Positions 31,331-42,665 of a stretch of DNA of 64,000 nucleotides are shown piece by piece. Every line of letters begins with the position of its first letter. The stretch's first letter is position 1. The translations under genes and the position numbers were made by a program. Origin of the DNA: Echinarachnius parma (taxonomy: Eukaryota > Echinodermata > Echinoidea > Clypeasteroida > Echinarachniidae); assembly GCA_037951105.1 (NCBI GenBank), contig JBAMJV010010094.1, positions 1-64,000 of the forward strand, read 5' to 3'. The notes below the pieces were generated by a model. That model was given only the letters and a program-made list of their open reading frames with translations. It was not told the DNA's origin and searched no databases.

Positions 31331-31756
31331 TGTGACCTTACACCACAAAACGACCAATAAGTCGGGAAAACTGATTTTGCTGATTTTCATATAACATTAA
31401 AATAGAAGCAATTACCTTTAAAATGTTATACAATTTGTCATATTTGGACTAAGCAAACCCTTTCAACATGAATGCCAAGGATTTGGAATATGGCTGGTGC
31501 ATTTTTGAAATAAGGGAGATACAGGCCATTTAAAAGATCAGTTTCCATTAAAGCGCTATAATAAGATCACATTTATTAGATGGAAACATAATATTTAAAC
31601 ATGATTTCCGACACTCAAAATGTTACAGAAGCTAAATTAAAATATGCCTATTCAGAAAATACCAAAATCCTAAATTTCATATTTTGAACAATTTTAGCTA
31701 ATAAAAAGATAAACTATCACAGCGACATAACAGTCGTTTTGTGGTGTAAGGTCACA
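31331..31756. mobile_element. MITE with TGTGACCTTACACCACAAAA termini
   Basis: The 24-bp inverted termini begin TGTGACCTTACACCACAAAA and are perfect on both ends. TA dinucleotides flank it (31329-31330 and 31757-31758). 426 bp, non-coding. The superfamily is uncertain. Confidence 0.85.
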
Positions 31757-31814
31757 TATAGGACAGCAGGTTTAAATTAAAATATTATACAAAAAATAAC
31801 TGTGGCTTCTTATA

Positions 31815-32130
31815 TAGAGCACGTTCCTCCTTTCGACACTTGCAGCGCATCAACATTTTTACCCCGGACATCTGATACATACTGCACTCAATACAGTGCA
31901 CAAAGTGCACATTGTCCACTCCCTGGGGAACATTCCAGCTAGGCAACCTCGTAGGTGTGCACAGTGCTAAGTATGACTATGACCACACATGCGCATCAAA
32001 TCTGCCATCTATTCGGCGTGCGTGGTACTTGAACTCTGCTTGAATGGAGACAGAAGTCGAGGAGGTGCATACATGTAAATCACTCATTTTGATGCGGAAT
32101 GGAGCGAAAAATCATCATTTTTATCTACCC
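31815..32130 (-). mobile_element. Degenerate SINE and repeat shared with 17220-17330
   Basis: 'cactccctggggaacattcc' (31914) belongs to the SINE body. The block around 'aatggagcgaaaaatcatca' (32098) recurs at 17290-17330. Confidence 0.6.
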
Positions 32131-32324
32131 CAAAGTTGTATCACATATTTATGCGCTCATCGGTGGTACGTACTGTATCATACGTATTATTTTACGCACA
32201 ATTATCGTGCACATAAAATGTGTAATTCGGGGGCAGTATTAGCTGGACCTAGAACGCTGGCGTTCTCTAGAGTTACTAGTTATGGAAAAAATATGTTGCA
32301 ATCATCACAAATTAAACAAATTAC

Positions 32325-32413
32325 CTTGGGTCTTGGTCTCTTGGAGCTCTATATAGCCTTGCAGCACTTGCAGTTTCAACACTTGTTGTAACACTTGAAA
32401 GCTTGAGCACTTC
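32325..32413 (-). CDS. Probable exon of the unidentified minus-strand gene
   Basis: Between an acceptor (tatccttttttggtgtgccaag, AG at 32415-32414) and a donor (CCCAAG/gtaatt, GT at 32324-32323). It is 89 nt, open, ends in phase 1, and reads FQVLQQVLKLQVLQGYIELQ then ETKTQ. This is a Leu/Gln-rich, probably helical peptide. The phase fits the next exon (30720 downward) exactly, joining ETKTQ to VRRHQLQ. Alternative acceptors a few bases further on are possible. No family is recognised. Confidence 0.45.
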
Positions 32414-32494
32414 CTTGGCACACCAAAAAGGATACAAATTATAACAAACATATGTTATTGAAGAATTGAATTGAAGCATTATAATTGATTGAAC

Positions 32495-32573
32495 GTGAGC
32501 AAAGCAAAATAGGCTTTGACGGGAATTGAACTCAAAACCTCAGGATTGCTATACCGGTGCAAAACCATTTAGC
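32495..32573 (-). mobile_element. Degenerate copy of the tRNA-bearing palindrome arm
   Basis: 'gtgagcaaagcaaaataggc' and the following decayed tRNA-like part ('gggaattgaactcaaaacct', 'gattgctataccggtgc') match one arm of 10403-10763 including its 3' flank. It shows the unit moves. Confidence 0.75.
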
Positions 32574-32697
32574 AAAAAAAAGATGCTTGAATGGGAGACA
32601 CTCCTGCAAAACATTGCTCAATATCTCGCTCTCACTCTCCCCGACACTGTAAAAAACTGCAACAAGTAATTATGAAAATCAATGTTAAAGTTTTCTA

Positions 32698-32926
32698 CTC
32701 TCTTTACTTACTCGTGAATGAATGCTCCGCCCTGTACAACTCTATGGAAGGCGATCCATAGGTTTGTACAGGGCGGAGCCTAATTTCACGAGCAAGTAAA
32801 GAGAGTTGGCGAAGTTCAACTCTATACTAACTCTCGAATATAGGCTCCGCCATGTACAACTCTATGGAAGGCGATCCATAGGTTTGTACAGGATGGAGCC
32901 TAATTTAACGAGTAAGTAAAGGGAGT
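32698..32926. repeat. Tandem pair of hairpins, 120-bp period
   Basis: Each unit is a hairpin with 'ctccgcc(c/a)tgtacaac' paired to 'gtttgtacag ... ggag' around the loop 'tctatggaaggcgatccata'. Units at 32698-32805 and 32820-32926 align at exactly 120 bp. Confidence 0.88.
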
Positions 32927-32929
32927 CGA

Positions 32930-34280
32930 GTTATAAATCTGTCTAAATATTATAGTTTATGGTTTTACTAAGTACTGATTTAGTGATCTTGATATTGCGA
33001 TTAAGAAATTGGCAAAGCTCTATATGTCATCATGATACTTGTCCATATCCGTGATTATTGTTTCTATGGGAAAACGCGTGCCATTGGAAAGAAAACCCAA
33101 GAAATCCCTGCTTTCAAATCGAGTTTCGCATCGTAAACAAAGGAAATCTATTCAAGATTAGTAGACCGAGAAATCCATCGAAATTGCCGTAAGTTTGGTG
33201 CTGTGAAAATTGGAGTCCCCCGGGGGCGGGGGACTAAACCCACCTCTACAACTACAAGACAAGGGGTTAACAGCATGCTGCATTAATGGACTAAACCAAA
33301 CCACGATATAGCCAAATGTTTTACCTAAAAAATAGACTGCACAATAAAAAATAAAAAAGCCACATAATCCACATTCACATCTCCAAAGTAAATGGTCCAT
33401 AAATATATGCCACATTCTTCGATTTCAAAAGACAAAAGGCATTTCATTTTCAAATCAAATTTGTTGTTCACTATTCACAATTTATCGAGAAACAGTGCTC
33501 TTGTAATCATGGTTATATAAAGTTATGAAAGAAAATGAAGTATAATAACAAACAGTCCATGACCATGAGGCATGAGTGACCATGTCCATGTCAAATCAAT
33601 TGTTAGGATTGGCGATTTGCCACTGGTATCACGTAAACCGAAATCAGTAAGTAACGCGTTACCGAATTCCTCTGTTTCACTTTCAAGGGGCCGTTCTTAC
33701 TTCTTAGATAAAAAAAAAACAATTCTTCTCTCTAGCGTGGTCATCTGATCGGCAATCTTAAAAGAATCTCCACCATTTCATTAGTAAAATGAACATGCTA
33801 GTTTACTAGAGGGATACCGTAATAGTTAAAAGGATGGTTTCTCTATCGAATTGAGCAGACGGATTTCTTTGTTAAACAGAACATAAAAATACATGCATGG
33901 GACTGGGATTTTTAAACATGGTGCGACGGTTTCGGATTTCCGAGGTTCGGATTAAATTAAGATGATAAAAACACACAAACATAACAAAACCCACAACTGA
34001 ACGTAAAATACATGAACTAAATGTTATGAATAAACAAACATACTTACGATTTATGCTGGAATGATTCCAGAAATCATCTTCTTATTCTAAAGACTTTGCC
34101 TCATTTTCGGACGAGTTCGTGAAAACGGTCGGCCGAATGTCGTATCTTACTGCGCATGCGCGAATAGCGATTATTATTTTTTGGAAAGTATTATTTTGGA
34201 AAGATGACAGAAATAGAGGGGTCATTTTGGTACAAACTAAGCTTAAAAATTAAGTAAATACTCTCATATCACCAGATTTG
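32930..34280. other. No gene seen
   Basis: Unique A/T-rich sequence with a G/C patch at 33215-33232. Short open frames only. Confidence 0.4.
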
Positions 34281-34656
34281 GCAGTAAGGAGTATTTTGGT
34301 TTCAAAATGATGTTTCAAGTCAGATAATCTAGACATAATCCCAAATTAAGAAAATAACATCGAAAAACCGTGTTTCCCCCTAAGGCGCAGTTTTATAGCA
34401 TTCAACATATAAGAGCATCATTTTATCATGTGGATATCTCCTTCTGTTGACATGGGGGTATAGTATAATCGACTCATATTACGCCCTCAGGGTGTTGTTT
34501 TGGTGCAAACAAAGTAGCACATGATAAAACTAGCAGGAAGGGCTATAAAACAGTGGGTGAAACGTTAGGGCGAAGGTATGTTTCCCCTTAACGTCACATT
34601 CCCCCTAACGTCCTGTTTTATAGCACGCATATTCGCCCTAAGGCGACTTCTAAGCT

Positions 34657-34658
<2 letters not shown>
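34281..34658 (+). mobile_element. R4 repeat family, copy 3
   Basis: Matches 21441-21821 in reverse and 20110-20409 directly. It ends 'gacttctaagcttataat' next to an (AAT)n run (34661-34700). Confidence 0.87.
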
Positions 34659-34696
<38 letters not shown>

Positions 34697-34768
34697 TAAT
34701 ATAATAATTGTCATTAAAATAGAGATATCATCAACAAACTATTTAGAAACCTCTTTTGACATTTTTAA

Positions 34769-35309
34769 AGGGATAGTTGAGTTTTGGTAGAGAGGGCGCT
34801 ACACAAAATAAATTTTTGTGAGATAATAAGAGCATACATTGTAATGGCAGAATAAACTTTATTTGATCAAAATCGGTTCAGAAACGGCTGAAATATCCAT
34901 AAACATAACCATTTGTAATAAATGTGGGGCCCCACAAGTATTTCATAATTTTGAACCAGCCGTTAAAATTCGTTTTAAAATGCTTCCTCTTTTCAAAAAT
35001 TTTCAAAAGAGGTTTTTAGATAGTTGTTGATTATCTCTCTATCTAATCACTATTTCAACAAAACATCACATGCACAATATTTTATTTAAAATGGTTTAAA
35101 CAAATTCGTTTTTTGAAAGCGCCCTCTTTCGGTAAACAACTCTTTTTGAATGATAACAGGCTTTTTACTTAGTCGTTTGTAATGTTTTTATTCCTTTTGA
35201 GCATGGTGGAGTTATAACTATTAGTTTGTAATGTAATGGTGCAGGTTTTGGTTACTAAAATTCAGTTTGACCAAAACTGTACTCTCTTTACCAGAACTCA
35301 ACTATCCCT
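34769..35309 (+). mobile_element. TTAA-1 family element, full length reference copy
   Basis: AGGGATAGTTGAGTTTTGG ... CCAGAACTCAACTATCCCT with TTAA on both sides (34765-34768 and 35310-35313). 541 bp with the central 'gtggggccccac' word. Non-coding. Confidence 0.9.
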
Positions 35310-35313
35310 TTAA

Positions 35314-36250
35314 ATGAAGTGTATTAATAAGCATTTTATGTTTTTGTTTTTTTTAGATTTTTTAAAATCAAGATATCGCCTGGCCAGACGATATATACAT
35401 AACATATTTTGCAATCAAATTGTACAACTATGAGAGCATTCGAAAGGAATTGATTCTCATTTCACATGTTTTATTCAATGAACTTTCAAATGGAATTAAA
35501 ACCAACCATTTAGTGTCAAGGGGCATTCGGAAGTACCAATAGTCAAGTGTACTTTTAAGTCCCCAGACTGATTTGATACTGAACACTTTTTTCTTTTACT
35601 TTGCAATCTTGCTATTTTCCCTAAGCGCCTTTTTAACCAGAACTTTACTATCCTTTAACCATAACTCGTCTGTCCCCTTTAAAGAAAACTCTTTCGCGAT
35701 AAGAGAGGAAGCCAAACCCCCCATTGGAATCTCTCGGCGGAGTCACGGTTCGTTTAATAGCGCATTACATCGGTTTAATGGCAAGAAGCTGCGCGGAGTA
35801 CAATAGGAAGACAACGTATAAGTCGATAACAATGCTAAGGCTTCGTAAAGAAGTCGTTAGAAAAACTATCACTGATTCAGAGCAGGATTTAGCCTTTTCT
35901 GTTCTTTTTTTATTCACTCGGGTGATATGCGTTTCTTGATCATAGAAAGAGGGGTACAGCAGACTGAACTGTGGTTTTGCTGGGCCAGGGATGGATCAAA
36001 ATAGGGGGGGGGGGGGGCATTTTTGCGCGAGGGGGCAGTCTTAAAGCTATAAAATTGGTACACAATAAAGTTGCTATGAGGAGAAGTGGTGTTAATAATG
36101 TATAAGGGGCATACTAACAATGACAAGTGCTTATAATAATATATAGAATTTAAAGGTAAAATTTGGTTTGAAAGAAATAAAGTAACCAAATATACCTTAT
36201 CCCGATTATATTAGTTAGAGGTCTTTCATAAAGGGTGGTCGCTTCTCGCT
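35314..36250. other. No gene seen
   Basis: A/T-rich, with a G14 run near 36006-36019. Open frames of about 70 codons around 35573-35939 show no family resemblance. Confidence 0.4.
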
Positions 36251-37296
36251 GTACCAAGTTTGACCGATGTGACAACATCATGCATTCACCCTATAGTTAT
36301 ACGTGATTCAGAAATAGGGGCAATATTGCCCCCCTTCAGTGCGTTGGGGTGCGAGGTGGGGGTGCAACACAGAAACACGCCGCGGTTTGCATGCAGTTTA
36401 GACAAACGCCACACCGCAGAAATAGCGAGCAAGATCGGTTGTGTTTGTACAAGTATTGCATGGGCTTCTGTTAAATAATTTTGTGATCTTTTATGGAGTT
36501 TTTGTTAAGAAACTGGGATGCATTTGGAAGTTTTCGAACATATTTGGCGTTTGGAAATTGATGATTTCTTCTTACGATTTCTTTAATTAGCTAAAGTGGA
36601 ACTTTGAAGTAAGTGGGGCATGGACTGAAGAATTACATGAAATGAGAACTGATGATCAATCAAGCGGAAAGAAACCTACAAAGGTACTTATCAAAGGTTA
36701 TTGTTGGGGGAAAAAATTGTTGGGGTTTGTGGGGTGCTCATTGGAGCGTGCATGGAGTTGGTTTGATGCCCGAGGCCATGCAAAGGGAACGAAACGGTTG
36801 GAAAGTGTAAGCTTGAACAATTTTCAGTCAACACTGTAACCCGGTAGCGTGCCAAGCTGGGGGTGTACGCTAATCCGCAAACTATTATCGAATTTTATAC
36901 CGCGAACTTTACGCGAACTGCGTGTGAAGTTCACGGAATCAAACTCATTCGTCAACGAACGGGGCTTTCTGTGCGACGACAGCTTTCTCAATCACATCTC
37001 TGCGTGCGCTGAGTTCTGGGAGGCAACCACCGTTGTTCGCCGCTGAGTAATTTTTATTTCGCCGCTGCTGAGACCCATAACAAAATAATGGAATCATAGT
37101 TTAGAAAGCTCACAAAATTCTTGGATTACATATTTACTGCATCGCAGCTTAGACCCGCCGAAAAGCCGGAATCATAGTTTTAAAACTCTTCACTGTTAAG
37201 ACAACGTCAGGATAAAACAAGGAAATATTTAATCTGCAAACATCGCCGGATTAATTTTAAGCCAATACTTTGGATTACCCGAGGATATATCTAAAC
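36251..37296 (+). promoter_or_regulatory. 5' flank and untranslated region of the BMP gene
   Basis: The 1 kb before the BMP start codon has more CpG than its surroundings and no repeat-family hits. No TATA box or start site can be fixed. Near the ATG an imperfect duplication (37070-37113 and 37150-37193, shared core GGAATCATAGTTT) lies in the presumed leader. Several short upstream reading frames exist (for example 36849-37046) and could be upstream ORFs if transcribed. Confidence 0.45.
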
Positions 37297-37804
37297 ATGG
37301 ATCTTACGCGCCCGAAGACGACGGTGGACATGATGAAGGTTGTGTTTGTATTGAGCGTTCTTCTTTTGCCCGCCGTACTGGCGTGGGATGTGTTTTACTC
37401 TGGGGACGAGGACCACCTCGAGCTGGCCCGCTCCCGTCGGGCTGCCGATCGCTCGGGGTCCGGTAGAGTCAACTCGTGGGGGCATAACGAGCTCCAGACG
37501 GAAATTCTCAACATACTCGGCCTGCAGCACCGGCCCAGGCCTCCCGCGCTGCGAGGGGGGCACAACCACTCCGCTCCACAATTTATGATGGAGCTTTACC
37601 GTACGTTTAGCGCCGATTCCGCTGAGCCTGAGCACCATGCAGCTGCCGACTCTCTACCCGAGAGTTTCCCCATCAACGCCATCTACAACTCGCCCGATTC
37701 GCTGAGCAGCGGACTGGGGCATACCATGTCAGGAACCGTGTTTAATTACACTAGGAACGAGGTGGAGGCGGTCAGCAGAGCGGATACCATCATGAGTTTA
37801 CCAG
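37297..37804 (+). CDS. BMP5/6/7/8-type TGF-beta ligand, first coding exon
   Basis: Encodes the start of a secreted bone morphogenetic protein precursor that would signal through type I/II receptor kinases and Smad1/5. ATG 37297 (aaacATGG) is chosen for its context; M12 and M13 are alternatives. Residues 14-29 (KVVFVLSVLLLPAVLA) form a signal peptide. The prodomain hallmark follows at 65-104: LQTEILNILGLQHRPRP, a gap, then SAPQFMMELYRTF, matching the 'EILSILGLPHRPRP...SAPMFMLDLYNAM' pattern known from BMP7 relatives. Sequons NHS (90) and NYT (150) are present. VSRADTIMSLP at the end corresponds to the ADMVMSF region where the first intron of BMP7-type genes begins. The donor is CCAG/gtaggc (GT at 37805), leaving one base over. 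The rest of the prodomain, the furin site and the cystine-knot domain are not found by 64000, implying a first intron over 26 kb. Orthology to one paralogue cannot be decided. Confidence 0.9.
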
Positions 37805-38093
37805 GTAGGCTACACCCCAACACCAATTTTCCTTTGCCCTTGAGCCGCCCCCCCCCCCCCCCCCGATTAGTTCATCCCCAAAGTGAACAGTTATGTTTTG
37901 TTTCATTTGTGCATGAATTATTAACACTGTCTTAATCATTATTGCATGTATCGTGATGACGACGATGACGTCGATGTTAATAATGAAGTCGACGATGACT
38001 AGGAAATAATAGGATGACAAAAAAACATCATTTTAAGAAAATAGGCAATACAAAAAAGACAAACAATGAAAATGCTGTTGTCGATAGTAATGA

Positions 38094-38097
<4 letters not shown>
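37805..38097. other. Start of BMP intron 1, C tract
   Basis: Reading on past the donor leads into a C run (37849-37864), which gives a proline-rich artefact. Nothing else is seen. Confidence 0.6.
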
Positions 38098-38157
<60 letters not shown>

Positions 38158-38256
38158 GTAATGATGGTGATGGTGATGATTATGATGAGGTGGAGGAGGA
38201 GGAGGAGGAGGAGGAGGCGGAGGAGGAGGAGGAGGAGGAGGAGGAGGAGGAGGATG
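38098..38256. repeat. (GAT)n and (GAG)n microsatellites
   Basis: About 20 GAT units (38098-38157) then an impure stretch and over 20 GGA units (38188-38254). Homopolymeric His, Met, Pro and Arg reading frames here are artefacts. Confidence 0.95.
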
Positions 38257-39301
38257 GTAATGATGAGTTAGATGATGGAGATGATGGTTAATAGTGATGA
38301 TTATAATGTAATGAAGATGCATGATGATGATGACAAATGAAAAAGAAACATAAAATCATTCTTCTTAAAAATTCTCATATTCGAAGTAAACGGGACTGGT
38401 ATTGTTAAAGAACAATTAATCATATTACACATTAGTTCATTAGTTCAATTTGAACAACACACAACGTACCCTAACAAACCCTAAATCCCAGTCCCATCCT
38501 CCACAGAAATTCACTTTGTAGGTAAGGGCACTTGGAACATTACTCTTGCCAACTATTATGACGAAACCACTGCATGTATCGAAAAAAGGGAAAGAAAAAG
38601 ATGACCAAACCGTTCAGACAGAACATTACATTTGTTGTTATGCTGTAACCATGGCAAAAACGGAAAAGGAAGATTACTGTGCAACAGTAATTGTTGACGA
38701 ACATAGGCAAGCGAGACATTAATCAGGGATATTAATGTTTTACCCTTCATACACAAAGAACAAATATTCTCATCATGTAGGCTATAATGTATTATTAATA
38801 AGACATAGTGACGATGCGTTGTACATTGTATTTCTTACCAACTCGTTTAATCGTACATAATAAACACAATAATTTTCACTGCTGACGAGTTTTAGATATT
38901 CTAATAACTTAGTCATCCTTTTCAATAATGTAAAGAATAATATATCTATATCGTATTCGTTATCTCCTTTACTATCAAATTCTCATTACAATTCTATTTA
39001 GATGCACAAATACAATTATGATGTATTAGAGATCTATTCTAGTGATAAGTAATAATCATAACCCGATATCTAAAATACCCAAAATAGTATAACTGAATCG
39101 CTCTGTAATTGTTGGAAATCGACATTTCATTTTAATCTTCGCGTTTATCTCACCAGGGTAGCATGATCATAGGCACACCTGCATTTCACGTTTTGTTATT
39201 TTCCTGTCCATCCTCCTTTCAGTGGTTTATATCAGCGAATAGAGAATTGAGGGTATGCGCGTACAAGAGAAGGGGGTGGGGTTATATGGATTAGGGTATA
39301 T
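38257..39301. other. Intronic, no feature seen
   Basis: A/T-rich. A mini-exon-like arrangement near 38500-38523 was rejected. Confidence 0.45.
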
Positions 39302-39305
39302 TTAA

Positions 39306-39789
39306 AGGTACCGTTGAGTATTGGTATTTCCCGAAGTGCCCCCGATATTATTTTGTGAGATAATGAAAAACTGACCGTCAAATTTGAAAGAACATACAAT
39401 TTTAATGCCAGAATAAACTTTATTTGATCAAAATCGGTTCAGAAACGGCTGAAATATCCATAAGTATATTTTTATTCAAAAGATTCTTCACCGGCAATCA
39501 CCGGGGGATACTTAGACTTTTTAGAAGAAAAAAATAAAAATGCTTAAAGACTACTTGGAAAAAAATCTGAATAGGTTTATAAAAAGTCGTTGATGATATC
39601 TCTATTGAATCATTATTTTAACAAAACATTAAGTGCACAATTTTGTATGATAACAGGGGTTTTACTTAGTCGTTTGTAATTGTGCATACTTTTCGAGCAT
39701 GGTGAAGTTATAACTATTACTTTGTACCGTATATAATGGTGCAGGTTTTGGTTACTAAAGTTAAGTTTGACCAATACTCAACGATCCCT
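39306..39789 (+). mobile_element. TTAA-1 family element, diverged
   Basis: AGGTACCGTTGAGTATTGG ... CAATACTCAACGATCCCT between TTAA sites (39302-39305, 39790-39793). The core 'cggttcagaaacggctgaaa' is shared with other copies. Confidence 0.82.
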
Positions 39790-39974
39790 TTAATACACAT
39801 CTAAAGGGGATAAATACATGTTCACGTATTCAGGCAAAGACCTTAAAAAATAAAGCAATAACAGTTACAAAATTGATTTCGTAATACACAATTCAACATG
39901 TTAGATAAAAGTGTTTTTTATCATTAAATCTATCATATTTCATTTTAGCAATTGGATTTCGAAAACAACCTACT

Positions 39975-40115
39975 GTTATCACATTATACAAATATATTAC
40001 TCTAATATACAAATATCTAAATATCTAAATAAATCTAAATATCTAATATACAAATATACAAATATCTAATATACAAATATCTAATATACAAATATCTAAT
40101 ATACAAATATATTAC
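39975..40115. repeat. Tandem 'aatatctaatatacaa' repeat
   Basis: Irregular 8-16 bp units such as 'tatacaaatatctaa' repeated over about 130 bp. Confidence 0.85.
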
Positions 40116-40379
40116 TCTAGAACATAAGAGTCTCAAAGGCAGTTTTTGAAGACACAAATAAATGTACAGAGAATGTTTGTAATGTGAAGGGCAGGCAGAA
40201 ATGAGAGAAGTGTTTTTTCCCTTTCGACGAAATCGAATTGAGACGAGTAATACAGGGATGGATGTATTCCTTGGTGTAATGTTGGGTCCATGGTAGAACT
40301 ATTCATCTCCAGACAGACTGGTAATGGTAAATGTTAATACACACAGGCGTACGAGGTGGGGGGTGGGGGAGCTAGGGTC

Positions 40380-41310
40380 TGGAAATTCTCCACAAAGTTT
40401 AGAAAACGGCAATATTTTAGCAAAAATTTACCTTTAAAAGAATCGGGCAAAACATGTCATATTTGGGCAAGATGTAGGCTACCTCACAGTATGATTATGG
40501 GCAAAGAGTGTCATGTCGGGCAAAAGGTATCTCGGGCTAAATTTCGGCAAAAATCGTCACGATCATGTGTTATTTCTTCAGTTATTTTTTGTTTATGCTA
40601 TATAACAGTTAGGTAAAATTAGGAAGGGTCATGTTCTGGCAATTTACCTTAGCCCCAAGGCAAAAATGTGCCCGTATACGCCCGAGGTAATAAAGTTGGT
40701 AATGTGTCAATGTGTATTTCACCTGTTTTCGAGGTGAGTTGTTTATGAATGGAACGTCCTCTTCCAAACTTCGGTCGGGGCCCGGGTCAAATCGTTTGCT
40801 CATTATTTTGTGTACGATATACTTTTCATCATGATATTTCGATTGCCGCGGTGTGCATGGTGTGGATGGGCAGTTGTTTACTCGTTTAGAGGGGTGGGAT
40901 GACGGAATAATACCAAACTCTTTTACCGATCATTATTGTATAGATGAAATAAAAACTATACTCTCAGAGTAGTGAATATTCAAGATTGTTTCAAAAACTT
41001 ATTTAGTATTTTGATAGAGAAACGTCCAAGATATCGAGTTACAGAAAACAAAAATAAAAACACAGGGAGCTTTAAAAAATACTTCGATTTACTTGCAATA
41101 TCGCCCATGTCAAGTGAAAGTTTGATATATTCGGGCAAGCAATTTGGAGAAAACAAGAAAATTAGTTGCCCAATCAGTCAATGCTAAATAAGACCATTTT
41201 GGTATGATGTATAATATACTATTTGGACAAGTGAAAATTTCCGTCGGGTAAGTGTACGTTTTACAACTTTTTGAGAAATTAACTTGCTCGAACGGGCTAG
41301 TTCTTGAAAT
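40380..41310. repeat. Degenerate 'tcgggcaaaa' tandem motif, two patches
   Basis: 'tcgggcaaaa', 'ttgggcaag', 'tgtcgggcaaaaggt' and similar recur irregularly at 40440-40560 and 41130-41260. The complement array is at 61345-61560. Confidence 0.5.
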
Positions 41311-42032
41311 TTCATTGCACTGCAACAACAAATAATCAAGGAGGTATTATAGAAAGCATAGCACACTGTGTTGCCTATCTCCTTCCATGTATATTGTTTC
41401 CTCCAACTTTGTGTAAAATATATACCAAAGTTTCAATGACCCTGGTTCTCCGTCTACAATTTATTTATTCTTGAAGGTTTCTCAAAAAAAACAAAAAAAA
41501 ATGTTTCTCCAAAACAACTTTTTCTCCTATATACCACTTCCTGTGCCTACTAAATGAGGCGTGAGAAAGAAGAAAAGAGCTCGACCCGGGCCATTATGCA
41601 CCACCACAATGCCGCCCTTTGTACGAGCGGGCTCTACACCCTATTGGGTGTAACACCAGAGGAGCGGTGTCATCAATCAACCATTAGTGTTACCATGGGA
41701 ACGGGTGTACTGCCGTTCGATTGACGGGATATCGATGACGGATCGGTATCGTTGTCTGCGTGACACCAAAGGCTAGTCGCCTGTTGCTGGTTCACTGTTA
41801 TGATTATTGTGTGTGCGTCCCTATTCGAATCTAATTCAATTTCGCAATTTTGGTTAAATTTTCTATTTAACCATTGAACGTATTAAACAGTCATAGAGCT
41901 GACCACGTTTGTGTATATTTGAAAGAAACGCCGATCGCCTGTTTCGGGTTTATTGTGATTATTAAGAGTTCGTTCCCTATGGGATCCAAGTTTAATTTTC
42001 TTTAAAGTTTGGTCCATAATTTACATCTTCAC
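41311..42032. other. Intronic, no gene seen
   Basis: Unique sequence of moderate GC (41560-41780); no exon signals with coding sense. Confidence 0.4.
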
Positions 42033-42210
42033 TAGCCTATCCGATATGCGTCGGGCTTTCTAGCAAGTACTAATCGCGTTATATGTGGACGGAACAACCG
42101 GGATGCTTCGCGCTCGGGTCCGGGCTCGCCGGTTGTTCGGACTCGCCGGTTGTCCGTCTCCATAACGCGATTAGTACTTGCCAAAAAGCCCGACGCCTAT
42201 CGGATAGGCT
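42033..42210. repeat. Long hairpin with GC-rich centre
   Basis: Arms of about 75 bp (outer AGCCTATCCGATA, inner ACGCGATTAGTACTTG on the right) around a centre with 'gatgcttcgcgctcgg' and two 'ccggttgt' words. Confidence 0.85.
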
Positions 42211-42552
42211 ACCTCTTCACTGGACCATCTGAATGTTTTTTGTACCATCTAACCTCGGAAACAGGAACCTTTTGAAAAGACGAGTAAATTATTGAGTTTC
42301 TGTAAATTATGAAAAAATGTTCAGACCTACTTCATTTCACATCCTAACAGTGACTATACTGCATAGCAAATGAAGTTACCAACTCGATAGTTTCATATTT
42401 GATATATATATTTTTTTGTGGGCGCTTTGTTAGATGAAAGCAACCAATTCCTTCAAAATAATACATTTCATGCATTTTAAACGAATAATGATCTAATAAA
42501 CATCTCACAAAATAAATGGGCGATTCTGCTGGTGCAGTGCTATACATTGCAA

Positions 42553-42665
42553 ACACTAGGGTGTTAAATTAACACCACTGGTATCTATATTGGTCTACAC
42601 CAGCCTGGTGAAGACCAGTGGTGTTAATTTAACACCAATTTAACACCCTCGTTTTTGTAGTGTAC
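42553..42665. mobile_element. Short MITE, 'gggtgttaaatt' termini
   Basis: CACTAGGGTGTTAAATTAAC at the left pairs with the complement near 42625-42660, the right end being longer (...CCTCGTTTTTGTAGTG). The middle 'ctacaccagcctggtgaaga' is also palindromic. Confidence 0.65.

Noticed and set aside
37291-37638. 115-codon frame antisense to the BMP exon
   Set aside because: It is a shadow of the BMP coding strand with no family resemblance.
37999-38322. Open frames with poly-His, poly-Pro, poly-Met and poly-Arg
   Set aside because: They come from the GAT and GAG microsatellites.
38495-38530. A mini-exon-like arrangement (cctccacag ... gtaagg) in the BMP intron
   Set aside because: Only 15 nt between the signals with no BMP-like peptide.
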